From JBEIFW01 sp044370695 (GTDB taxonomy: Bacteria; Actinomycetota; Acidimicrobiia; Acidimicrobiales; Ilumatobacteraceae), in NCBI GenBank assembly GCA_044370695.1, contig JBILVB010000046.1, positions 1 through 23,217 of the forward strand: a DNA stretch of 23,217 nucleotides, written 5' to 3'. Positions 7,149 through 13,521 of the stretch are shown here, one piece after another (within the stretch, counting starts at the first letter, position 1; every line of letters starts with the position of its first letter). The position numbers and the translations under genes were made by a program. Under the pieces are notes generated by a model. It was given only the letters and a program-made list of their open reading frames with translations. It was not told where the DNA came from and did no database searches.

Positions 7149-7931
7149 ATGTCTGAGAACACCCCTGCGATCCGCCCCACCGACGAGCGCCTGGCTCGGT
7201 TGGCAGCACGCTCCGCCGCCCAGCGGGCGAGCCGACCACCGGTCGGGCCCGTCCCCGGCAGGCCGCTCGCGCCGCCGGGCCACGGCACCGACGGCGCAGC
7301 GTCGACCCCGCCGTCCCGGACGGCGGCGCCCCGGGCGCCCAGGCGTCGTCACGCCGCCCGGGGGAGCCGGGCGATGGCGCTGGCGCTGAGCGTCGGCACC
7401 ACGGTCGGCCTGGCCGGGTGGTTCAAGGTGCTCGACGACGCCGACGCCGCATCCGCGAGCGGGGGGATCGATGGAGTCGTGGCCGCGAGCGGCGTCGGCG
7501 TGACGCCGGTCGCGCCGGTCGTGACGCCGGTCGTGACGTCGGTCGTGACGTCGGCTGCGGCGCCGGTCGCGCCGGTCGTGACGTCGGTCGTGACGTCGGC
7601 CGCGAAACCGGCTGCTCCCGCAGGGACGGCGCTCGCCACCGGCACCTGGACCGGCGCTGCGTCGAGCACGCGCTGGGGGCCGGTCCAGGTTGCCGTGACC
7701 GTCGCCGCCGGCCGGATCAGCGCAGTGAAGGTGCTCCAGTTCCCCAACCGGGACAACAAGAGCGTGTCGATCAACAACCGGGCGTTGCCGACGCTGGTGT
7801 CGGAGACGATGACGGCCCAGAACGCCCGCGTCGACTCGGTGTCGGGGGCGACGTACACGTCGGCGAGCTATCGGGCTTCGCTCCAGAGCGCGCTCGACGC
7901 CGCCCGCGCTGCGACCATGGCCTCGACGTGA
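7149..7931 (+). CDS. Membrane-anchored FMN-binding domain protein
   Basis: A 260-residue protein in three parts. Residues 1-74 are Arg/Pro-rich and likely cytoplasmic. Residues ~75-91 are a short hydrophobic segment (signal anchor). Residues ~118-152 are a low-complexity Val/Thr/Pro/Ser linker, and the rest is an FMN-binding domain. The domain ends with SGATYTS, where Thr235 is the expected site of phosphoester-linked FMN (consensus S/D-G-A-T-S/T). A GAGGAG-type ribosome-binding site precedes ATG 7149. The stop overlaps the ApbE region, and the heme membrane protein is directly upstream. By positive-inside reasoning the flavin domain is extracytoplasmic. Likely role: single-electron relay between membrane hemes and an outside acceptor or donor. 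Confidence 0.88.
   Translation: MSENTPAIRPTDERLARLAARSAAQRASRPPVGPVPGRPLAPPGHGTDGAASTPPSRTAAPRAPRRRHAARGSRAMALALSVGTTVGLAGWFKVLDDADAASASGGIDGVVAASGVGVTPVAPVVTPVVTSVVTSAAAPVAPVVTSVVTSAAKPAAPAGTALATGTWTGAASSTRWGPVQVAVTVAAGRISAVKVLQFPNRDNKSVSINNRALPTLVSETMTAQNARVDSVSGATYTSASYRASLQSALDAARAATMAST
7500..7605 (+). repeat. In-gene tandem repeats coding a VTP/VTS linker
   Basis: Short units of the type GTCGTGACGTCG and GCGCCGGTC recur in register with the codons. They include two near-identical ~40-base copies, each coding APVVT.VVTSAA-like peptide. The region encodes an extended, uncharged linker between the membrane anchor and the FMN domain. Such arrays tend to change copy number by slippage. Confidence 0.85.
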
Positions 7932-7939
7932 GGTCGGCG

Positions 7940-8719
7940 ATGGGAACCGGCCTGCACCACGTCGAGCACGTCATGGGCATGGCGGTGTCGATCGACGTGC
8001 GCGATCCGCTGCCGGCCGCAGCGCTGGCCGAGGTGATCGGCTGGCTGCATCACGTCGACGCCACGTTCAGCCCGTACCGTCCCGACAGCCCGATCAGCAG
8101 GTTCGGATCGGGCGAGATCGGCCTCGACGATCTCGACGCCGAGGTGCTCGAGGTGCTGGCGCTCTGTGAGGACCTGTACGTGGATACCGGTGGGGCGTTC
8201 GACGTGCTGGCCGTGCCGGCCCCGAACGGCAGCCGATTCGATCCGTCGGGACTGGTCAAGGGATGGTCGATCGAACGGGCCGTCGAGGCGTTCGAGCGAC
8301 ACGGTGCCCGGAACCTGTGCATCAACGCCGGGGGCGACATCGCCGTTCGTGGCGAGCCGGAACCCGGCCGCCCGTGGCGTATCGGCATCCGTCACCCCGA
8401 ACGGTCGGGCGAGGTGTCGGCCGTCGTCGCCATCCGGGGTCGCGGTGCCGTGGCCACCTCGGCCACCTACGAGCGAGGTGCCCATCTCATCGATCCGACG
8501 ACCGGTGCACCCACGACGCCCGTGGCCAGCGTGACGATCATCGGCCCGGACCTCACCTACGTCGACGCGTACGCAACGGCCGTGTTCGTGATGGGGATGG
8601 ACGGTTTGCCGTGGCTCGCAGAGCGCCACGGCGACCACGACGGTCTGGTCGTCACCCACGAAGGGCGGCGGTTCGCGACGGCCGGGTTCGGCTCGTTGCC
8701 GGGCCCCGCCGAGGCCTGA
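7940..8719 (+). CDS. apbE: FAD:protein FMN transferase
   Basis: A 259-residue ApbE-family protein. It has DPSGLVKGWS (101-110), NAGGDIAV (129-136), the HLIDPTTGAP motif (182-191) and a metal-site region DAYAT (Asp209, Thr213). The enzyme transfers FMN from FAD onto a Thr of a target domain, here most probably Thr235 of the adjacent FMN-binding protein. ATG 7940 has a TGAGG ribosome-binding site ~6 nt upstream; GTG 7928, which overlaps the previous stop, is an alternative. Many ApbE proteins are exported lipoproteins, but no signal peptide or lipobox is visible with either start, so this one looks cytosolic. The usual HIIDPxTG context is slightly altered (ATSATYERGAHLIDP). Confidence 0.92.
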   Translation: MGTGLHHVEHVMGMAVSIDVRDPLPAAALAEVIGWLHHVDATFSPYRPDSPISRFGSGEIGLDDLDAEVLEVLALCEDLYVDTGGAFDVLAVPAPNGSRFDPSGLVKGWSIERAVEAFERHGARNLCINAGGDIAVRGEPEPGRPWRIGIRHPERSGEVSAVVAIRGRGAVATSATYERGAHLIDPTTGAPTTPVASVTIIGPDLTYVDAYATAVFVMGMDGLPWLAERHGDHDGLVVTHEGRRFATAGFGSLPGPAEA

Positions 8720-8752
8720 CCGACGGAGCGCCGGCCTCAGGCCGCCCGTCGG
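8720..8752. terminator. Candidate bidirectional terminator hairpin
   Basis: CCGACGG (8720-8726) pairs with CCGTCGG (8746-8752), and an inner palindrome CGGCC-TCA-GGCCG extends the stem. It lies at the convergent 3' ends of apbE (stop 8719) and the HNH gene (stop 8737). There is no U-run, as is common in GC-rich actinobacteria, so the function is inferred from position. Confidence 0.5.
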
Positions 8753-9900
8753 GGCGGTGGCGGGTGCGAGTACTGCGTGGTGCCGTCGGGATACTCGACC
8801 ACGAGCCCGTGGCGGGGGAGCGGCCGCAGCGACCAGCGCTCGGTGTGCAGGCGAGTGTGGTGGTGGGCGCAGATCGGGCGAAGGTTCTCCAGGTCGGTCC
8901 GGCCGCCGAGTTCCCAGGCATGGAGATGGTGGATCTCGCACAGCGCGAACCGTGTCGTGCAGCCGGGGATCGCGCAGGTGGGATGCAGGGCGCGCAGCAC
9001 GTCTCGCTGGGCGGCACTGGCAAGGCGCCTGGTGCGGCCCAGCTCGAGCGGTGCATTGGTGACCGCGGTGCCGTCGGCCCGGATCACGACGACCCGCGTC
9101 CGGGCATGGTGCCGGAGCAGTTCGGTGATCTCGTCGGGCAGGGCCGTGTCGGCGCCCCAGTCGTGGACCGGGGCCCCGCCGCGCTCGTCGGCGACGACGG
9201 TGAGCTCGACCGACGCAGGCGTCTCGAGGAGGCGCAACAGCGCATGGGCGGTGAGCCAGCTCGATCGTTCGAGAGGATCGGACGGGCCCGGGCCCGCGGG
9301 CTCCACCTGTGTTCGGGCCAGGCGAAGACGTTCCATCAGGGCCAGACCGGAGAGCGGATCGAGTTGCCCGCTCAGGCGGACCATGCCTGTCGTTCGATCG
9401 GCCCAGACGGCGAGCCGACGATCGCGGACCTGCTGGGTGAGGATCTCGATGCCGGTGGCCCGCTTGGCCGACCGGACCGCTGCACCGACCGTGCGGGCGA
9501 AGGTGTCGGCCGGCTGGGACGCCGCGGCCTCGGTGAGGCGCTCGATCCCGGCGAGCAGGGCCGCCTGCTCTGCCGGCTCCAGCTGCCGCAGTCCACGCGC
9601 GAGCGTGTCGGCATGGGTGCCGGTGATCGCTCCTTCGCCGAGGGCCTCGGCGAAGCGAGGGACTCGTTGGAGCACCGTTGCGCGCTCGACGACCCGCTCG
9701 GCCTCTCGCAGGCCGCAACCGGTGGCCGTGGTGACGGCGAGCTCGGGCACGGAGGCCTCGCTGGCGACCCGAGCGGCGGCCGACGCTTCCTGGGCATCGA
9801 GCCATCCCCGTACCCGGCGGAGCGCCGCGAGCACCACGACCGGCGCCGCGGTGGGGTCGCCGATGGTGGCGACCAACTCGTGCACCCGGTCGAGCTGCAT
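8737..9900 (-). CDS. DUF222 and HNH endonuclease domain protein
   Basis: A 387-residue protein with a helical DUF222 region over most of its length. An HNH nuclease domain near the C terminus (~309-350) shows CAIPGC, CEIHHLHAWELGG, NLRPICAHHHTRLH. The paired CxxxxC and CxxH cysteines and the HH/N/H core are intact. This is the family of the mycobacterial 13E12 repeat proteins, common in actinobacteria and of unclear role, sometimes linked to mobile DNA or DNA damage. ATG 9900 was preferred over GTG 9939 because a TACGCT -10 box ends 6 nt before it, as expected for a leaderless mRNA, and because the GTG would lie inside a regulatory palindrome. No insertion-sequence ends were seen around it. 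Confidence 0.88.
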   Translation of the reverse strand: MQLDRVHELVATIGDPTAAPVVVLAALRRVRGWLDAQEASAAARVASEASVPELAVTTATGCGLREAERVVERATVLQRVPRFAEALGEGAITGTHADTLARGLRQLEPAEQAALLAGIERLTEAAASQPADTFARTVGAAVRSAKRATGIEILTQQVRDRRLAVWADRTTGMVRLSGQLDPLSGLALMERLRLARTQVEPAGPGPSDPLERSSWLTAHALLRLLETPASVELTVVADERGGAPVHDWGADTALPDEITELLRHHARTRVVVIRADGTAVTNAPLELGRTRRLASAAQRDVLRALHPTCAIPGCTTRFALCEIHHLHAWELGGRTDLENLRPICAHHHTRLHTERWSLRPLPRHGLVVEYPDGTTQYSHPPPPRRAA

Positions 9901-9906
9901 GGGCGC

Positions 9907-9935
9907 AGCGTACACATGTTCGCATATCTGTGCAA
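9907..9935 (-). promoter_or_regulatory. Leaderless promoter of the DUF222-HNH gene
   Basis: Read on the minus strand, TTGCAC (9930-9935) and TACGCT (9907-9912) are separated by 17 bp. Six bases follow before ATG 9900, placing the transcription start at the start codon. Two SOS-box-like palindromes overlap the -35 and -10 boxes. Confidence 0.55.
9909..9922. promoter_or_regulatory. SOS-box-like palindrome 2
   Basis: CGTAC-ACAT-GTTCG matches the core of the actinobacterial LexA site CGAAC-N4-GTTCG with one mismatch. It overlaps the -10 box of the HNH gene. LexA binding is inferred. Confidence 0.45.
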
Positions 9936-9946
9936 ACACGTGTTCG
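9933..9946. promoter_or_regulatory. SOS-box-like palindrome 1
   Basis: CAAAC-ACGT-GTTCG matches CGAAC-N4-GTTCG with one mismatch. It overlaps the -35 box of the HNH gene and lies 24 bp (more than two helical turns) from the other site. The divergent TRIC gene starts at 10002 and could also be affected. Confidence 0.45.
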
Positions 9947-10001
9947 TGTCGTCGCGAGGCTCGGTTCGCCCCCGGGGACCCGAATCGCCTAGGAGAGCGG
10001 C

Positions 10002-10658
10002 ATGGGATCGGCGACGGCGACCGGAGCGTTCGCCGTGTTGACGGTGATCGGCACGATTGCGTTCGCCGTCTCCGGCGTGCTGGCCGCCGCAGAGGCGGCG
10101 ATGGATTGGCTCGGGGCCCTGGTCCTCGCGGTGGTCGTTGCCATCGGCGGCGGGACGATGCGCGACGTGCTGATCGGGAACCTCCCGGTCACCTGGGTGC
10201 GTGACCCGGATGCCGTGATCGTTGCGTGTGCAACGGCAGCGGTCGGGATCGCCGTGCTCCGGCGCCGGCCGGCGATCAGCCCTCGCTGGCGGGCGGTCTA
10301 CGTCGTGGCCGACGCCGTCGGCCTCGCGGCGTTCGTCGTGTTGGGGGCGAGCATCGCGCTCGACCACGGCGTCTCGGCTCCGATCGCCGTCGCCATGGGT
10401 GCAGTCACCGGGGTCGGCGGTGGGGTCGTGCGCGACGTGTTCACCGCCCGTCGCCCGATGGTCCTCGTCGGGGAGATCTACGCCGTGGCGGGTCTTGGCG
10501 GAGCCGTGGCGTACGTGCTGCTCGACGCGCTCGGCGCACCCTCGGCCCTCGCCGTGTGGCCGCCGGTGGCGGCCATCGTCGCCGTGCGTCTGCTCGCGGT
10601 GCGGGGTGACTGGCATCTGCCCCGCACCTTGCCCGAGTCCGACGGCGCAGGGTCCTGA
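10002..10658 (+). CDS. TRIC/UPF0126 family membrane channel or transporter
   Basis: A 218-residue polytopic membrane protein with about seven helices and an internal duplication. The two family signatures GGGTMRDVL (49-57) and GGGVVRDVF (139-147) begin each repeat's conserved kinked helix. Bacterial UPF0126 proteins have the fold of trimeric intracellular cation channels, and some are described as glycine transporters (YadS/YicG type), so the cargo here is uncertain. A clear AGGAG ribosome-binding site (9991-9995) lies 6 nt before the ATG. It is divergent from the HNH gene. The C terminus (DGAGS) is short and polar. Confidence 0.9.
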   Translation: MGSATATGAFAVLTVIGTIAFAVSGVLAAAEAAMDWLGALVLAVVVAIGGGTMRDVLIGNLPVTWVRDPDAVIVACATAAVGIAVLRRRPAISPRWRAVYVVADAVGLAAFVVLGASIALDHGVSAPIAVAMGAVTGVGGGVVRDVFTARRPMVLVGEIYAVAGLGGAVAYVLLDALGAPSALAVWPPVAAIVAVRLLAVRGDWHLPRTLPESDGAGS

Positions 10659-10689
10659 CGCGTCGCGGTGCCGCACTCGGACGGGATCA

Positions 10690-10996
10690 TCACGCCTCCC
10701 GGGGTGCGGCTGCTGGCGCGGGCTGCAGGACGGGGAGTGCGTCGATGGCGACGAGTTTGAGGTTCTCGAGCGTTGCGGTGAGCCGGTCGTGAGGCGACAG
10801 GCTGATCGGGTCACGTCCGGCGCACGCGCGATGCCGTCGATCGTGGCCAGTGCCTCGGCCAGCACGAGCGGATTCCGGACCGAGTCGTAGCCGAGTCGTT
10901 CGGCCGCCTCGGCGACGGCCAGGCACCCGTCCCCCCGGGGTCGGCGCCGAAGGTCCCGAAGTTGCCGGTGACCGCTGCGAACCGCGTGCTATCGAG
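10690..10996 (-). pseudogene. Possible decayed oxidoreductase gene (LLM-like fragments)
   Basis: The 378-bp gap between the TRIC and DUF1905 genes holds protein-like stretches in all three minus-strand frames, in a sensible order. Fragment A (10931-10996) reads FAAVTGNFGTFGADPGG. Fragment B (~10811-10937) reads LAVAEAAERLGYDSV and RNPLVLAEALATIDGIA. Fragment C (10690-~10818) reads GRDPISLSPHDRLTATLENL and ends at a stop. Order and wording resemble an N terminus, a middle and a late part of luciferase-like monooxygenases with large internal deletions. The A/B frameshift falls on the run C6G4 at 10931-10940, so one indel could be a sequencing error. The family guess is from memory and weak; decay itself is better supported. 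Confidence 0.38.
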
Positions 10997-11022
10997 CCCG
11001 CCGGGCACACGAACGACGCGCC

Positions 11023-11028
11023 TACGGT
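11023..11028 (+). promoter_or_regulatory. -10 box of the DUF1905 gene (leaderless type)
   Basis: TACGGT (TAnnnT) ends 8 nt before ATG 11037, and no ribosome-binding site is visible, so transcription probably starts at or next to the start codon. No convincing -35 was seen. Confidence 0.4.
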
Positions 11029-11036
11029 GGACGTCG

Positions 11037-11363
11037 ATGTCGTCCCGGGCCCGGCCGAGTGATCCCGAACGGCGGACGTTCTCGTTCACCGGCGCGGTCT
11101 GGGTGTGGGAGGGGCCGGCCTCATGGCACTTCGTGAGCCTGCCGCCGGAGGTGGCCGACGAGATCGAGTGGCGTTTCGGCGCACGCGCCGCCGGGTTCGG
11201 CTCGATCCGGGTGGGGGTGTGCCTCGGCGCCAGCCGCTGGGAGACCTCGATCTTCCCCGACCGTTCCCGGGAGACGTATCTGTTGCCGTTGAAGAAGGAC
11301 GTGCGGTGCCGCAACGGGGTCGTGGAGGGATCGACGGTGGCGGTCGAGCTCACCGTGCGCTGA
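11037..11363 (+). CDS. DUF1905 domain protein
   Basis: A 108-residue small beta-rich protein matching DUF1905 over nearly its full length. It has FTGAVWVWEGPASWHFVSLP (22-41), GFGSIRV, WETSIFPD and YLLPLKKDVR. The function of the domain is unknown. Longer family members carry an extra C-terminal YdeI/OmpD-associated domain, which is absent here. The start at ATG 11037 follows a TACGGT -10 box; an earlier in-frame ATG at 10962 would add an unlike N terminus that overlaps the decayed gene. Its last 14 bases overlap the 3' end of the convergent MFS gene. Confidence 0.85.
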   Translation: MSSRARPSDPERRTFSFTGAVWVWEGPASWHFVSLPPEVADEIEWRFGARAAGFGSIRVGVCLGASRWETSIFPDRSRETYLLPLKKDVRCRNGVVEGSTVAVELTVR

Positions 11364-12744
11364 GAGCCGGCGGACGCGACGGCGCCGGTTGGCGCAGCGA
11401 CACCGCAGCGGCCAGCCCCATGGCGACGGCGATGAGGCCGAAGCCCCGGTGATGGGCCGACACCAGCTCCTGCGGCGAATCGGGCGAGCCGAGCACGGCG
11501 ACGAGCAGGGCGATGCCGAGGACGGCGCCGACCTGACGGGCCGCATTGTTCACGGCGCCTCCCACGGAGAGCCGCAGCGGGGGGAGCTGCGAGACGGCGG
11601 CCGCCGAGTTGACCGGGATGAAGCAGGCGATGCCGACGGCGGCGAGCTCGCCGTTGGCCACGAGGATCCACGGGGTGGGTTCGGCGCCGAGGAGCAGCAG
11701 GTTCGAGACCATGGCGGCCCCGATGAGGATCGGTCCGAGGAGGACGAACGGGCGGAACCCGTGCCGTGCCGCGAGGCGACCGGTGAACGGCGAGAGCACG
11801 GCGACCGTCGCCGGGGCGAGGGCGCTGAGGAGCCCGGCATGGAGCACGGTGTACCCCCACACCTGGCGCAGGAACAGCACGGCGTTGAGCCCGATGGCGG
11901 AGAACCCGCCGTAGAACACGGTGCCGGCGAGGTTCGCGACCCGAAAGGCGCGGACGTCGAACAATGCGAGGTCGAGCACCGGCTCGGGGTGGCGGCGCTG
12001 GCGTCGCACGAAGACCGGCACGAGGGCGATCCCGACGGCGAGCGAGGCGAGGGTGCGCCAGTCGGTCCAGCCCATCACCTCGCTCCGGCTGATCCCGAAC
12101 GCCAGCGCGGCGAGGGCGGCGGTCACGGTGAATGCGCCGGGGTAGTCGGGTCGGTGGACGGACGCGACCCGTGGGGACTCCACGAGGAGCGCACGGCCGA
12201 CGACGAGCAGCACGAGACAGATCGGCAGGTTCACCCAGAACGCAGCCCGCCAGTCCGTCGCGGTGATGAGCACCGCCCCGAGGCTCGGCCCGCTCGCGAC
12301 CCCGAGTGCACCGATGCCGCCCCACAGGGCCACCACCTGGGTGCGGCGCTGCGCGGGGAAGGCGCCGAGCAGGAGCCCGAGCGACGCCGGGGACAGCAGC
12401 GCGCCGCCGATGCCCTGTACGGCTCGCCCGGCCACGAGCGGACCGAGCGACGGCGCGACGGCGCACAGCGCCGACCCGACGGCGAACACGGTGAGCCCGA
12501 TGAGGAAGAACCGCTTGCGGCCCAGCTGGTCGGCCGTCTTGCCGGCGACGATCAGCAGCGAGCCGAAGCAGATGTTGTAGACCGTGACGATCCACGAGGC
12601 GTCGACCCGGGAGATGCCGAAGTCGCGCAGGATCTCCGGGAAGGCCACGTTCACGATCGACAGGTCGAGGGTGGTGAGGTAGGCGGCGGCGGCACACACC
12701 GCGAACACCGCCCACGGTCGGCCTTGGGTTTGCGGAGTCGTCAC
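11350..12744 (-). CDS. MFS drug exporter, DHA2 (EmrB/QacA-like) family
   Basis: A 464-residue major facilitator with about 14 hydrophobic segments. The DHA2 motif LDLSIVNVAFPEI (26-38) lies in helix 1, and motif A reads GKTADQLGRKR (68-78). Motif C-like glycine/proline-rich sequence GALGVASGPSLGAVL is in helix 5. These proteins export drugs or metabolites using the proton gradient. The start is GTG 12744, with AAGGA 8 nt upstream. It is divergent from an HxlR regulator with a palindromic operator between them, so the regulator very likely controls it. Its 3' end overlaps the DUF1905 gene by 14 bp. The exported compound is unknown. Confidence 0.93.
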   Translation of the reverse strand: MTTPQTQGRPWAVFAVCAAAAYLTTLDLSIVNVAFPEILRDFGISRVDASWIVTVYNICFGSLLIVAGKTADQLGRKRFFLIGLTVFAVGSALCAVAPSLGPLVAGRAVQGIGGALLSPASLGLLLGAFPAQRRTQVVALWGGIGALGVASGPSLGAVLITATDWRAAFWVNLPICLVLLVVGRALLVESPRVASVHRPDYPGAFTVTAALAALAFGISRSEVMGWTDWRTLASLAVGIALVPVFVRRQRRHPEPVLDLALFDVRAFRVANLAGTVFYGGFSAIGLNAVLFLRQVWGYTVLHAGLLSALAPATVAVLSPFTGRLAARHGFRPFVLLGPILIGAAMVSNLLLLGAEPTPWILVANGELAAVGIACFIPVNSAAAVSQLPPLRLSVGGAVNNAARQVGAVLGIALLVAVLGSPDSPQELVSAHHRGFGLIAVAMGLAAAVSLRQPAPSRPPALSAR

Positions 12745-12763
12745 GGTGCGCGTCCTTGCGAAA

Positions 12764-12791
12764 AATATCCAAGTGACTACTTGGAAAACAA
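12764..12791 (-). promoter_or_regulatory. Promoter of the MFS exporter
   Basis: On the minus strand, TTGTTT (12786-12791) and GATATT (12764-12769) are spaced 16 bp. The operator palindrome fills the spacer. An AAGGA site (12753-12757) follows before GTG 12744. Confidence 0.5.
12768..12785. promoter_or_regulatory. Palindromic operator for the HxlR regulator
   Basis: TCCAAGTGACTACTTGGA has perfect 7-bp arms around GACT, in an AT-rich island in the 68-bp divergent region. It lies between the -35 and -10 of the MFS promoter and overlaps the -35 region of the regulator's own promoter. HxlR dimers bind such GTnnnAC-centred dyads, so repression of both genes is the natural reading. Confidence 0.7.
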
Positions 12792-12800
12792 TGTTACGAG

Positions 12801-12806
12801 TACGAT
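12801..12806 (+). promoter_or_regulatory. -10 box of the HxlR gene (leaderless type)
   Basis: TACGAT is followed by 6 nt and GTG 12813. A weak -35 (ACTTGG, 12779-12784, 16-bp spacer) is embedded in the operator. No ribosome-binding site is seen. Confidence 0.5.
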
Positions 12807-12812
12807 TCGGCC

Positions 12813-13499
12813 GTGGGCAAACGCTCCTACCGGCAGTACTGCGGCCTGGCCGCTGCGCTGGACGTCGTCGGCGAGCGGTGGGCGCTGCTGATCGTCCGGG
12901 ACCTCGTGCCCGGGCCGCGGCGCTTCAGCGATCTCCTGGGCGGGCTCCCCGGGCTGGCGACGGACGTGCTGACCGATCGGCTCCGGGCGCTCGAGGCGGC
13001 GGGGGCCGTCGAGGTGCGTCGGGTCAAGCATCCTGCCCCGGCGCAGCTCTATGCGCTCACCAGCCGGGGCGAGGAACTCGCCGGGATCGCAGGTGCGCTC
13101 GCGCTGTGGGGGATGCCGCTGCTGCCGTCGCCGGCGGGCGCCCAGGAGGCCGGCTATCGGCGCGAGCCGCGCTGGGCGCTGCAGGCGATGGTGCGCCGCT
13201 ACCGGGGTGGCCTTCCCGACGGGGAGTACCGATTCACGATCGCTGACGACGAGCTCCGCGTGGAGGTGGCCGGCGAGCGGGCCACGGTCCGCTATGGGCA
13301 CGGCGAAGGCGAACCTCGGATACACCTGGTCGGCGCGCCGGCGGCGTTCTTCGACCGGGTCGGCCGGGCTGCGGCCACGGCCGCCGGACGTGTGCCCCGG
13401 GCCGGTACACGTTCCGGGGCGGTGGTAGCCGGCACCGATGCCGACGTCGATGCCTTCTTCGCCGCGATGCCGGCGCCGTCGACGGCTCCACCGAGGTGA
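12813..13499 (+). CDS. HxlR-family winged-helix transcriptional regulator
   Basis: A 228-residue protein. The N-terminal ~100 residues are an HxlR winged helix: YCGLAAALDVVGERWALLIV (9-28), RRFSDLLGGLPGLATDVLTD (36-55), then RLRALEAAGAVEVRR. The ~120-residue C-terminal part, with FTIADDELRVEV and a stretch ending in DADVDAFFAAM, resembles an SCP2-like extension and could bind a lipid-like ligand. Cys10 sits where thiol-sensing HxlR proteins often have a Cys. GTG 12813 was chosen from the -10 spacing. It is divergent from the DHA2 exporter and likely represses it and itself. HxlR assignment is firm; the C-terminal domain call is tentative. Confidence 0.9.
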   Translation: MGKRSYRQYCGLAAALDVVGERWALLIVRDLVPGPRRFSDLLGGLPGLATDVLTDRLRALEAAGAVEVRRVKHPAPAQLYALTSRGEELAGIAGALALWGMPLLPSPAGAQEAGYRREPRWALQAMVRRYRGGLPDGEYRFTIADDELRVEVAGERATVRYGHGEGEPRIHLVGAPAAFFDRVGRAAATAAGRVPRAGTRSGAVVAGTDADVDAFFAAMPAPSTAPPR

Positions 13500-13521
13500 C
13501 GCCGGCCGGCGCGGTGCCTGT

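Noticed and set aside
8737..9939. DUF222-HNH gene as part of a mobile element or group II intron
   Set aside because: No reverse transcriptase, terminal inverted repeats, target duplications or integrase were seen nearby; the HNH protein alone does not show mobility.
13500..13511. Palindrome CGCCGGCCGGCG after the HxlR gene
   Set aside because: It is short, has no loop and is made of the commonest dinucleotides of this genome, so it is likely chance.
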